Below are positions 1 to 6,684 of a DNA stretch of 7,447 nt, in pieces (within the stretch, counting starts at the first letter, position 1; every line of letters starts with the position of its first letter). The notes beneath the pieces are model-generated. The model was not told the origin of the DNA, made no database searches, and saw nothing but the letters and a program-made list of their open reading frames with translations. The DNA is from Hungatella sp. UBA5982 (lineage in GTDB: Bacteria; Bacillota; Clostridia; Lachnospirales; Lachnospiraceae). The position numbers were made by a program, and so were the translations under genes. Location: NCBI GenBank assembly GCA_002429965.1, contig DJBG01000041.1, positions 14,964-22,410 of the forward strand, written 5' to 3'.

Positions 1-1128
1 ACAACGCCGGTCAATATTATATGCATTATGAATGAAAGCTTTTCCGATTTAAAAGTGGCAGGAGAGTTTGAAACGAACCAGGAGTATTTTCCTTTTTTAA
101 ACAGTCTGAAGGAAAATACGATGAAGGGAAGCCTTAGCGTTCCTGTATTCGGCTCTTTGACCAGCAACTCTGAGTTTGAATTTCTTACGGGAGATTCCGT
201 TTCCTTACTTCCGGCTAACAGCATTGCTTACCAGTTTAATGTCAAGCCCAATACATACAGTCTTGTAAGTACTTTAAAATCCCAGGGCTATGAGACTGTT
301 GCCATGCACCCTTATCCAAAAGAGAATTGGAATCGTCAGGAGTGCTACCGGAACATGGGGATTGATGAATTTCTGGATATAGAAGATTATGAGGACAGTG
401 AGCTGCTTAGAAACTATGTCAGTGACCGTGCGGATTACGAAAAGTTGATAGAAAGGGTGGAATCCAAGGAAAATTCGGAGGATAAACTGTTTCTTTTTAA
501 TGTGACCATGCAGAATCATGGAGGTTATGAGACCCTGTATGATAATTTTGACCAGGAGGTATGGCTGACCGGAAAACTGAAGGGTAAATACCCAAAGGCT
601 GACCAGTATTTATCTCTTATGAAGCGGTCGGATGAAGCACTGGAATATTTGATCTCTTATTTTGAGAAAAGCACGGAGCCTACTATGATCGTTTTTTTCG
701 GGGATCATCAGCCCAGTGTGGAAGATGAATTTTTTGATGAAATTTCAGGGACACCCAGCAACCTTGTGAAGAATAAGGACCGGCTGATGTGGTACCAGAC
801 CCCGTTTATGATCTGGACGAATTATGAGACACGGGCAGAGGAAAAGGGGAAAATGGGAGCTATTTATCTTTCCTCAGAGGTGTTAAAGAGAGCCGGAGTC
901 AATATGACACCTTATCAGCAGTTTCTCCTGACAATGGAAGAGACCTTTCCTGTGGTACACCCCATCGGATGTTTTAATAAAGAAGGAACCTACTATTCCT
1001 GGGAGGCTTTACAGGATCCGGAAAGTCCGTACAGGGACTTGATCATGGACTATGAATATCTGGTGTATAACCACATCTTTGATGGAAAAAAGTATAAGGA
1101 AATGTTTTCCCTGGATACCGACAAATAA
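1..1128 (+). CDS. LTA synthase family protein (sulfatase-fold phosphoglycerol transferase), 5' truncated
   Basis: This frame is open from the first base, so the gene starts upstream of the window; the ATG at position 28 lies inside a conserved strand and is not the start. The visible 375 residues are the extracellular sulfatase-like catalytic domain of the LtaS / phosphoglycerol transferase family. Counting from the window edge, the expected metal and catalytic positions are present: E12 in the MNESF motif, T54 as the likely nucleophile just before SNSEFEFLTG, H173 in MQNHGG, and D235-H236 in FFGDHQP. The N-terminal transmembrane helices typical of the family would lie outside the window. Enzymes of this type transfer glycerol-phosphate from phosphatidylglycerol to a polymer or glycolipid at the outer membrane face. 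Which acceptor is used here cannot be told, so no gene symbol is given. A terminator follows 32 bp after the stop. Family call is firm; exact role is inferred. Confidence 0.9.
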   Translation, partial: TTPVNIICIMNESFSDLKVAGEFETNQEYFPFLNSLKENTMKGSLSVPVFGSLTSNSEFEFLTGDSVSLLPANSIAYQFNVKPNTYSLVSTLKSQGYETVAMHPYPKENWNRQECYRNMGIDEFLDIEDYEDSELLRNYVSDRADYEKLIERVESKENSEDKLFLFNVTMQNHGGYETLYDNFDQEVWLTGKLKGKYPKADQYLSLMKRSDEALEYLISYFEKSTEPTMIVFFGDHQPSVEDEFFDEISGTPSNLVKNKDRLMWYQTPFMIWTNYETRAEEKGKMGAIYLSSEVLKRAGVNMTPYQQFLLTMEETFPVVHPIGCFNKEGTYYSWEALQDPESPYRDLIMDYEYLVYNHIFDGKKYKEMFSLDTDK

Positions 1129-1160
1129 GCCAGGGTGGGCTGTTACCGGAAAAATCAGAT

Positions 1161-1202
1161 AAAAAAGGCGGATGGGGCAGGAAGATGCCGCATCCGCTTT
1201 TT
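1161..1202 (+). terminator. Rho-independent terminator after the sulfatase-family gene
   Basis: A GC-rich stem GCGGATG (1168-1174) pairs with CATCCGC (1191-1197). An inner GGC/GCC stem (1176-1178 with 1187-1189) follows after one G-G mismatch, around a loop of about 8 nt. The stem is flanked by six As before and five Ts after, so it could work in either direction, but no minus-strand gene ends here. It separates the sulfatase-family gene from the DUF5722 gene. Confidence 0.85.
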
Positions 1203-1395
1203 AAATGAAAGATACTTCCCAATGACCGTTATTTTGCAGTAGTTATATAGTCCCGGGCAGCCGCGCACCATAGCTAACACCACCGGCTACGAAAGCTGGG
1301 CCATTACGTTCCAAAGTAATATATGTGAATCTCTCCTGCTCCCCCCCTTGCTGAAAGCACCATTGTAAAGGAATTTATTTGGTCCTTACGGTTTG
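1203..1395. other. Gene-free leader with hairpin candidates (possible structured RNA, unassigned)
   Basis: No credible gene lies here. On the + strand, CCGGCT (1283-1288) pairs with AGCTGG (1294-1299; one G-U) around the loop ACGAA. Directly after it, ATTAC (1303-1307) pairs with GTAAT (1316-1320) around an 8-nt loop. The flank 1251-1302 is much richer in G and C than the A/T-rich DNA on either side, which is typical of a structured RNA or an inserted repeat rather than a spacer. A run of seven Cs sits at 1341-1347. I could not match it to a riboswitch family I know. It may be part of the 5' leader of the DUF5722 mRNA, a small RNA, or a dispersed repeat. Confidence 0.4.
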
Positions 1396-1428
1396 TTTAC
1401 GAATACGTAATAAAAACGTTATTGTAAA
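1396..1428. promoter_or_regulatory. Long imperfect dyad upstream of the DUF5722 gene (candidate operator)
   Basis: A 33-bp imperfect palindrome with outer arms TTTAC (1396-1400) and GTAAA (1424-1428) and inner arms ACGT (1405-1408) and ACGT (1416-1419). Twelve of 16 arm positions pair, counting one G-T. A TAATAA that could be a -10 element sits inside it (1408-1413), but I see no convincing -35 partner. Its position, 62 bp before the chosen start codon, suits a transcription-factor site or a leader hairpin. The protein that would bind is unknown. Confidence 0.4.
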
Positions 1429-1490
1429 AAGCAGGAAAATTGGTTATTATTGTATGGAACCTGATTAAGACAACATGGAGGGATGCGAAG

Positions 1491-3164
1491 ATGAAGGAAA
1501 TAAATATAGGCAGAGTCATGACCGGACTTTTTACCGCTGCATTTTTATGCTGTGCCTCTGCCTTTGTTGCGCTGGCAGATGTAGGCGCAGCCGGAGTGCA
1601 GGCAACGATTCAGTCCTGTTTGGTCAATTCTGACAAGAACAGCGTGACGGTTCAGGCAGACAGCAATGCTGATATGGGGGGAACGGATGGCGTCCTCTAC
1701 CTGGTTGAGCTTCAGCCTTACCAGAATAATCTTGACGGCAGAACGGATTATGCGGCTTCCACAGCACCGGGAAACAGGGTTACCTTTACATTTCCATTAA
1801 ACCGTAATACGGCCCAGGACAGACTTTACAGCAAATTCGTCATTGCTGTCTGGGATGGAACAAAATATATTGAAATCAGTAAACCTCATTATATTACAAA
1901 CCCTGAGATGGTTGCAGCAAATACCCAGCCATTTAATGATCCTCTTACCAAGAAGGGCTTAAACATTCAGCTTAACATGCTTGGCGATGCTTTTGAATTA
2001 GGCGTAAAGCACGTTGCCACCAATATCTCTTTTCATCAGATCCTGGGCCAGGGAATTGATTACCAGTACGATGGAAAGACCTATCATTTTGATAAGAATG
2101 CCATCACAAGCTATGACGAGACGATCAGTGCTTTATCCGGGAAAGGGATGACAGTAACTGCCATTATATTGAATGGGTGGAATGATGCCGAACCAAATCT
2201 GATCTATCCTGGAACAAAGAAAAATGCCAATGCATTTTACTACATGTTCAATCCGGCGACCCAGGAAGGGCTGGACCAGACAAGAGCCATTGCTGCTTTC
2301 TTGGCAGAGCGCTACAGCGGTTCCAATCCAAACCATGGAAAGATATCCAACTGGATCATTGGGAATGAGATCAACAACCAGCAGTGGAATCATATGGGAT
2401 CCCGGGATATTACCAGCTACGTACAGGCTTACCAGGATGCTTTCCGGATTTTCTACACGGCCATTAAGAGTACCAGTGCCAATGACAGGGTTTATTACTC
2501 CCTGGATTATAACTGGAACAATGAGATTGATAACAAGCTGAAATACGGCGGAAGAGCGATTGTAGATACCTTTAATTCCATTGCCAATGAACAGGGGCAG
2601 ATGGATTGGGGGCTGTCCTATCATCCATATCCCTGTCCGATGACAGAACCGGAATTCTGGGATGATGAGCAGACCGGATTAATCACCAATGATTTTAACT
2701 CTCCGGTTATTAACTTTAAGAACCTTACCACTCTGACGGATTACATGGCTCAGGATTCCTTAAAATCCCCCACCGGCCATGTGCGCCACATCATACTGAC
2801 AGAGCAGGGATTTACGGCAACTAGCCAGACAAGAGGCAATGTAGCTCAGATTCAGGCTGCCGCTTATGCGTATTCCTATTACATGGTTGACAGCAATCCA
2901 TATATTGATGCTTATATCTTAAGCCGTCAGGTGGATGCCCCTCTGGAAGTGAGAAGCGGCTTATCCTTCGGACTTTGGGAATGCTCCATGGACCGGGGAG
3001 ATGACATTGTAGCAACAAGGCGCCGTAAAATCTGGCAGGTATTCAGGGATATTGACAAAAAGAAATACACACTGGAATCAACGGAGTTCGCTAAATCCAT
3101 TATAGGAATTGAGAAATGGTCTGATGTCGTACCAAACTTCCGGTGGAGATCCCTGGAGAAATAA
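1491..3164 (+). CDS. Secreted DUF5722 protein, putative GH-A-like glycoside hydrolase
   Basis: A 557-residue protein. I chose the ATG at 1491 because GGAGGG at 1477-1482 lies 8 nt upstream and the first residues form a signal peptide: short charged start, hydrophobic stretch, and an ALA cleavage site after residue 29. A TTG at 1440 would add 17 residues and spoil the signal. Residues about 33-130 look like a beta-sandwich domain. The rest matches DUF5722, a TIM-barrel-type family. Two glutamates sit where clan GH-A enzymes keep their acid/base and nucleophile: E293 in WIIGNEIN and E438 in ILTEQGF, with SYHPYP at 376-381 between them. That supports a retaining glycosidase acting outside the cell, but no substrate is known to me and the catalytic roles are inference. 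No sortase motif, S-layer repeats or C-terminal anchor are visible, so it is probably released. It is a single-gene unit with terminators on both sides. Confidence 0.8.
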   Translation: MKEINIGRVMTGLFTAAFLCCASAFVALADVGAAGVQATIQSCLVNSDKNSVTVQADSNADMGGTDGVLYLVELQPYQNNLDGRTDYAASTAPGNRVTFTFPLNRNTAQDRLYSKFVIAVWDGTKYIEISKPHYITNPEMVAANTQPFNDPLTKKGLNIQLNMLGDAFELGVKHVATNISFHQILGQGIDYQYDGKTYHFDKNAITSYDETISALSGKGMTVTAIILNGWNDAEPNLIYPGTKKNANAFYYMFNPATQEGLDQTRAIAAFLAERYSGSNPNHGKISNWIIGNEINNQQWNHMGSRDITSYVQAYQDAFRIFYTAIKSTSANDRVYYSLDYNWNNEIDNKLKYGGRAIVDTFNSIANEQGQMDWGLSYHPYPCPMTEPEFWDDEQTGLITNDFNSPVINFKNLTTLTDYMAQDSLKSPTGHVRHIILTEQGFTATSQTRGNVAQIQAAAYAYSYYMVDSNPYIDAYILSRQVDAPLEVRSGLSFGLWECSMDRGDDIVATRRRKIWQVFRDIDKKKYTLESTEFAKSIIGIEKWSDVVPNFRWRSLEK

Positions 3165-3206
3165 AACTGACAATTGAGTCATGAATATTTGGCTTTTCAA
3201 GCATGG

Positions 3207-3242
3207 AAACCGCCTTTAAAATAATTTTAAAGGCGGTTTTTT
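3207..3242 (+). terminator. Strong Rho-independent terminator after the DUF5722 gene
   Basis: A perfect 12-bp stem pairs 3210-3221 (CCGCCTTTAAAA) with 3225-3236 around the 3-nt loop TAA, extended by AAA/TTT, and followed by six Ts (3237-3242). The flanking A and T runs make it potentially bidirectional. It isolates the DUF5722 gene from the mur operon, so readthrough coupling is unlikely. Confidence 0.92.
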
Positions 3243-3261
3243 GTATATTATAAAAGGAAGG

Positions 3262-3311
3262 AACATAATGATTCCGTCGGGCTTCTAAAAGATCATAAAC
3301 ATATTGATTCC
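3262..3311. repeat. Two near-identical 14-bp direct repeats
   Basis: AACATAATGATTCC (3262-3275) and AACATATTGATTCC (3298-3311) agree at 13 of 14 positions and start 36 bp apart. They lie upstream of the promoter of the regulator gene. In addition, AAAAGGAA (3252-3259) and TTCCTTTT (3308-3315) form an 8-bp inverted repeat around them. They could be binding sites for an activator, or they could be chance in A/T-rich DNA. Confidence 0.3.
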
Positions 3312-3328
3312 TTTTTAAAACATCATAG

Positions 3329-3347
3329 TATGAAAAAAAGTTTCATA
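3329..3347. promoter_or_regulatory. Candidate MurR/RpiR operator (7-5-7 inverted repeat)
   Basis: TATGAAA (3329-3335) and TTTCATA (3341-3347) form a perfect inverted repeat around AAAAG. It ends 14 bp before the -35 box of the regulator's promoter. Palindromic sites of this size are normal for dimeric HTH regulators, and autoregulation is common for RpiR-family sugar-phosphate sensors, so the adjacent regulator is the best candidate ligand. A perfect 10-bp palindrome, ATCCATGGAT (3349-3358), abuts it. I saw no further copy of the TATGAAA dyad in the window. Confidence 0.55.
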
Positions 3348-3361
3348 AATCCATGGATATC

Positions 3362-3390
3362 TTGAAAAAACGATACAACAAAGCTAGAAT
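3362..3390 (+). promoter_or_regulatory. Vegetative (sigma-A-type) promoter of the mur operon
   Basis: The -35 box TTGAAA (3362-3367) and the -10 box TAGAAT (3385-3390) are separated by exactly 17 bp, and each differs from consensus at few positions. Transcription would start near 3397, giving a leader of about 50 nt before the ATG at 3450. It is the only good promoter seen between the upstream terminator and the end of the window, so it probably drives the whole four-gene operon. Confidence 0.7.
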
Positions 3391-3449
3391 GATATTAGGT
3401 AAAAAATATGTTAAATTTCTTCTGGCTTTAAAGAAAGGAGAAGAAATGC

Positions 3450-4307
3450 ATGAAGGGTCTACTTGTAAGGATTGACAGCTATCTCCAGGATGCGGGAGAA
3501 GCGGAAAAAGAGCTGATGAAAAGACTGCACAAAAATCCTGAATCAGTCCTCCGAAAGAGTATTAAGGAGATTGCCAGGGAAACTTATACATCTCCGGCAA
3601 CCGTTGTAAGGCTTTGCAAAAAGCTGGGCTGTAAAGGATATAAGGATTTTCAGAATACCCTTGCTTATGAGGTGGCATTATTCCGGGAGAGCAGGGATAT
3701 TGCGTTTCAGAAGATCACACGGGAAGATTCCATAGAGGATATTATTTATAAGGTCACAAAGAAAAATATTGAATCCCTGGAAACCACCCAAAAGCTGATT
3801 GAACCTAAGGTTGTAATAGAATGTGTGAAGCTGCTGGAAAACAGCAGAAGCGTTACCTTATTTGGACTTGGAACCTCCCTTTTGGCTGCAAGAGATTTAT
3901 ACTTGAAGCTCCTTAGGGCTGATGTGCTATGCAATGTCTGTGATGACTGGCATACACAACTGCTGGCTGCCAGAAATTTAAGGAAAGACGACCTGGCTAT
4001 TGCCATCAGTTACTCAGGACTTACGGAAGAAATACTTCAATGTATGAAGGAAGCGAAGGGAAATGGGGCAAAGGTGATTGCTATAACAAGGGCAGTGGAA
4101 TCGGAACTGGCTTCGGAGGCTGATTTCGTCCTTCCCGTTGCGGCAACAGAGCTGATACACCGAAGCGGCGCCATGTCTTCCCGTATTTCACAATTAAATG
4201 TAATAGACATTTTTTTTACTGCTTATGTTAATCGAAATTATGAAGTGTGTATGAGCAAATTTACTAAAAATTATATACAGAAGAAAGGAAGTACAGAGCA
4301 TGATTGA
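3450..4307 (+). CDS. murR: MurR/RpiR family transcriptional regulator with SIS domain
   Basis: A 285-residue, usual-length RpiR-family regulator. The N-terminal HTH_6 domain covers about residues 1-77, with the helix-turn-helix around 37-60 (SIKEIARETYTSPATVVRLC). The sugar-phosphate-binding SIS domain covers about 115-250 and shows FGLGTS at 138-143 and the ISYSG loop at 186-190. Family members sense phosphorylated sugars; with murQ directly downstream, the effector is probably MurNAc-6-phosphate, as for Escherichia coli MurR. Start choice rests on AAAGGAG at 3434-3440, 9 nt before the ATG; another ATG at 3446 is out of frame and stops after nine codons. The 3' end overlaps murQ by 8 bp, which suggests translational coupling. 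Whether it represses or activates cannot be read from the sequence; the dyad lies upstream of the -35 box rather than over the promoter, which leaves activation possible. The symbol rests on context. Confidence 0.88.
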   Translation: MKGLLVRIDSYLQDAGEAEKELMKRLHKNPESVLRKSIKEIARETYTSPATVVRLCKKLGCKGYKDFQNTLAYEVALFRESRDIAFQKITREDSIEDIIYKVTKKNIESLETTQKLIEPKVVIECVKLLENSRSVTLFGLGTSLLAARDLYLKLLRADVLCNVCDDWHTQLLAARNLRKDDLAIAISYSGLTEEILQCMKEAKGNGAKVIAITRAVESELASEADFVLPVAATELIHRSGAMSSRISQLNVIDIFFTAYVNRNYEVCMSKFTKNYIQKKGSTEHD

Positions 4308-5193
4308 TTTGTCAGTGCTGACAACAGAGTCCCGAAATCCGGATACCATGAACCTGGATGAAATGACACCGCTTCAAATTGCGGCCATCATGAACCAGGA
4401 AGATGAAAAGGCTGTAAAAGCCGTGGAGGAAGTGCTCCCCCAGATCGCCACAGCGATTGAATGGGCAACAGACAGCCTGAAAGCAGGGGGCCGTATCATA
4501 TATATTGGCGCAGGGACATCCGGTCGTCTGGGAGTACTGGATGCGGTAGAATGTCCGCCCACCTTCGGCGTTCCCAGGGAACTGGTGGTAGGCTTGATCG
4601 CAGGCGGGGACAAAGCTTTTGTAGAGGCGGTAGAAGGAGCTGAGGACAGTGAGACTTTATGTGAGGCAGATTTAAAGGAGATCGGCCTTACTTCAGAAGA
4701 TATTGTGATCGGCCTGGCGGCATCTGGCAGAACGCCCTATGTAATCTACGGTCTTGATTATGCGAATAAAACAGGATGTCACACCGTGGCCATTTCATGT
4801 AATAAAGGATCTGATGTAGGTAAAAAAGCAAAGCTTGCCATTGAACCGGTGACCGGACCTGAGGTATTGACAGGATCAACCAGATTAAAGGCAGGAACAG
4901 CACAGAAGATGATCCTCAATATGATTTCAACAGGAAGCATGGTTGGAATCGGGAAAGCCTATGAAAATCTTATGGTGGATGTAAAGCAGAGCAATGAAAA
5001 GCTGGTGGTGAGGTCACAGAACATTGTGATGACAGCAACAGGCTGCACCAGGGAAGCGGCCGAAAAGGTATTAAAGCTGGCAGAAGGACATGTTAAAACT
5101 GCTATAACCATGATATTGCTGGACTGTGCCCCAGAGGATGCAAGACAGAAGTTATCACAAGCCGTAGGGAAGATCCGAGAGGCTTTGAGATAA
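4300..5193 (+). CDS. murQ: N-acetylmuramic acid 6-phosphate etherase
   Basis: A 297-residue cytoplasmic enzyme, full length for MurQ (about 300). It cleaves the D-lactyl ether of MurNAc-6-P to give GlcNAc-6-P and D-lactate, the committed step of muramic acid salvage. The SIS fold and the family signatures are all present: YIGAGTSGRLG at 68-78, DAVECPPTFG at 81-90, EGAEDS at 112-117, AASGRTPYV, and TGSTRLKAGTAQK in the middle. E84 and E115 line up with E83 and E114, the catalytic-region glutamates described for the E. coli enzyme. The C-terminal part has the usual helical UBA-like tail with NIVMTATGC. AAAGGAAG near 4284-4291 sits at a good distance before the ATG, inside the end of murR. No terminator follows; 60 bp separate it from the PTS gene. 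The assignment is secure. Confidence 0.97.
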   Translation: MIDLSVLTTESRNPDTMNLDEMTPLQIAAIMNQEDEKAVKAVEEVLPQIATAIEWATDSLKAGGRIIYIGAGTSGRLGVLDAVECPPTFGVPRELVVGLIAGGDKAFVEAVEGAEDSETLCEADLKEIGLTSEDIVIGLAASGRTPYVIYGLDYANKTGCHTVAISCNKGSDVGKKAKLAIEPVTGPEVLTGSTRLKAGTAQKMILNMISTGSMVGIGKAYENLMVDVKQSNEKLVVRSQNIVMTATGCTREAAEKVLKLAEGHVKTAITMILLDCAPEDARQKLSQAVGKIREALR

Positions 5194-5211
5194 AAGAAAA
5201 GAGTTTCAAGG

Positions 5212-5226
5212 GTTATTTTAAGTAAC
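5212..5226. promoter_or_regulatory. 15-bp imperfect palindrome between murQ and the PTS gene
   Basis: GTTATTTTAAGTAAC is symmetrical around its central T except for one T/G pair, which would be a G-U in RNA. It lies 28 bp before the start codon of the PTS gene. It could be a weak protein site or a small mRNA hairpin that tunes expression inside the operon. It lacks a U tail, so it is not a terminator. The role is unknown. Confidence 0.25.
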
Positions 5227-5253
5227 AAAATACATTTATGAAGGAGGATTATC

Positions 5254-6684
5254 GTGAATTACAAGCAAATCAGTGAACAATTATTAACGCTGCTTGGGGG
5301 AAAAGCGAACATAACTTCCAATGCTGCCTGCATGACAAGGCTTCGTGTCGGTTTAAGGGATACATCTAAGGCCGATATTGAAGGTGTGAAAAAGGTAGAG
5401 GGAGTTCTTGGAGTGGTTGAGAGTGACACGCTCCAGATTGTATTTGGACCGGGGAAAGTAAATAAGGTATTGGACGAATTTTATAAGCTTACAGGGCTTG
5501 CAAAAGGCCAGGCTGAGAATGGCCCGGATCAGAATATTAATGAGGTTGCAAAGGAAAATAAGGCTCTTCAAAAGGCGAAATATGATAAGCCGGTGCAGAG
5601 ATTTTTAAAGAAGATCTCTAATATTTTCGTAGCGCTGCTTCCCGGCATCATTGCAGCAGGCTTGATCAATGGTATCTGTAATGTTATTAATGTTTCTACC
5701 GGTGGAGCACTTTCAGGAGTATGGTGGTATCAATGCATCCGTACGATGGGCTGGGCGCTGTTTGCTTACCTGCCTATTCTGGTTGGATACAATGCTGCAA
5801 AGGAATTCGGCGGTTCAGGAGTTCTTGGAGCGATTGCTGGTGCCATGTCCATTGCCAATCCGGGTATGCCCCTGCTTGCAACGGTAAATGATGCCCAGAT
5901 TCTTCTTCCTATTACGAATACGGCATTTAATCCGGCTTCCGGCGGACTTTTAGCGGCTCTGATTGCAGGTGCGTTCTTTGCCTACCTTGAAAAGAATATC
6001 AGAAAACGTATGCCTGACTTAATTGATACCTTTATAAGCCCTCTTTTAGTGCTTATCATTGGAGGTATCGTTGCACTGCTGGTAATTCAGCCTCTGGGTG
6101 CAGGTTTAACAAAGGTGATCTTTGCCACCTTAAGCTTTGTATATGAAAAAATGGGCGTTGTGGGCGGATACATTTTATCAGCAGGTTTCCTTCCTCTGGT
6201 AGCAGTAGGCTTACACCAGGCCTTGACCCCGATCCATGCCCTGTTAAATGACCCTGCAGGAGCAACAAAAGGTATCAACTATCTCCTTCCGATCCTTATG
6301 ATGGCAGGCGGCGGACAGGTGGGTGCCGGTATCGCATTGTATGTAAAGACAAAGAACGTAAAGTTAAAGAGATATATTCGGGATTCCATACCAGTAGGTA
6401 TTCTTGGAATCGGAGAGCCCATGATGTATGCGGTAACTCTGCCTCTTGGCAGATCCTTTATCACAGCCTGTGTCGGTGCAGGATTTGGAGGAGCTGTTGC
6501 AGCTCTCATGCACATTGGTACCGTATCCCAGGGCGTATCCGGTTTGTTTGGTTTACTGATTGTTCAGCCGGGACAGCAGGTAGGCTACATAATATCCATG
6601 CTCATTGCTTATGCAGGCGGCTTCCTGGTAACCTATTTCTTCGGAGTAGATGAAGACAGAATCAACGAGGTATATGGAGAATAA
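5254..6684 (+). CDS. murP: PTS EIIBC permease, probably MurNAc (or MurNAc-GlcNAc) specific, MurP-like
   Basis: A 476-residue membrane permease of the glucose-family PTS. The EIIB domain is about residues 1-85 with the phospho-accepting C26 in AACMTRLRVGL, close to the NCMTRLRLGV I recall for E. coli MurP, and a second EIIB match in VVESDTLQIVFGPGKV. After a charged linker, EIIC starts near 115 and runs to about 465 with multiple hydrophobic segments; GIGEPMMY at 385-392 holds the conserved glutamate (E388) of the sugar-binding loop. It would import the sugar and phosphorylate it at C6. No EIIA domain is fused or encoded nearby, as is usual for MurP, so a general glucose-type EIIA must serve it. 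The start is GTG, chosen because AAGGAGG (5241-5247) lies 6 nt upstream. The next gene begins directly after its TAA. The EIIBC class is certain; substrate rests on neighbours and the EIIB motif. Confidence 0.9.
   Translation: MNYKQISEQLLTLLGGKANITSNAACMTRLRVGLRDTSKADIEGVKKVEGVLGVVESDTLQIVFGPGKVNKVLDEFYKLTGLAKGQAENGPDQNINEVAKENKALQKAKYDKPVQRFLKKISNIFVALLPGIIAAGLINGICNVINVSTGGALSGVWWYQCIRTMGWALFAYLPILVGYNAAKEFGGSGVLGAIAGAMSIANPGMPLLATVNDAQILLPITNTAFNPASGGLLAALIAGAFFAYLEKNIRKRMPDLIDTFISPLLVLIIGGIVALLVIQPLGAGLTKVIFATLSFVYEKMGVVGGYILSAGFLPLVAVGLHQALTPIHALLNDPAGATKGINYLLPILMMAGGGQVGAGIALYVKTKNVKLKRYIRDSIPVGILGIGEPMMYAVTLPLGRSFITACVGAGFGGAVAALMHIGTVSQGVSGLFGLLIVQPGQQVGYIISMLIAYAGGFLVTYFFGVDEDRINEVYGE

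Noticed and set aside
28..30. ATG at 28 as the start of the sulfatase-family protein
   Set aside because: The same frame is open to base 1 and encodes VNIICIMNESF, a conserved strand and metal-site motif, so this Met is internal.
1341..1347. Run of seven Cs as a phase-variable coding repeat
   Set aside because: It is not inside a credible gene, so slippage would have no evident coding effect.
1243..1374. Short open frames on both strands of the leader (minus-strand frame with GPAFVAGGVSYGARLPGT; plus-strand frame with PRTIANTTGYESWAITF)
   Set aside because: Neither has a usable start codon or ribosome site, both are about 40 codons, and the same bases being open on both strands is better explained by stop-poor G/C-rich sequence. 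They could be remnants, which a protein search would show.
1203..1395. A named riboswitch (c-di-AMP ydaO, c-di-GMP, SAM, TPP, guanidine)
   Set aside because: I compared remembered consensus blocks and found only fragmentary similarity; the required core elements are missing, so no family is claimed.
1408..1422. CcpA cre-like site (ATAAAAACGTTATT region)
   Set aside because: It keeps the central CG and flanking A positions but misses the conserved outer G and C; too degenerate to call.
1440..1490. TTG at 1440 as the start of the DUF5722 protein
   Set aside because: It lacks a ribosome site at proper distance and would put 17 extra residues before a good signal peptide; the ATG at 1491 has GGAGGG 8 nt upstream.
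2133..2624. Long minus-strand reading frame inside the DUF5722 gene
   Set aside because: It is antisense to a convincing gene with a signal peptide and conserved motifs, and shows no family features of its own.
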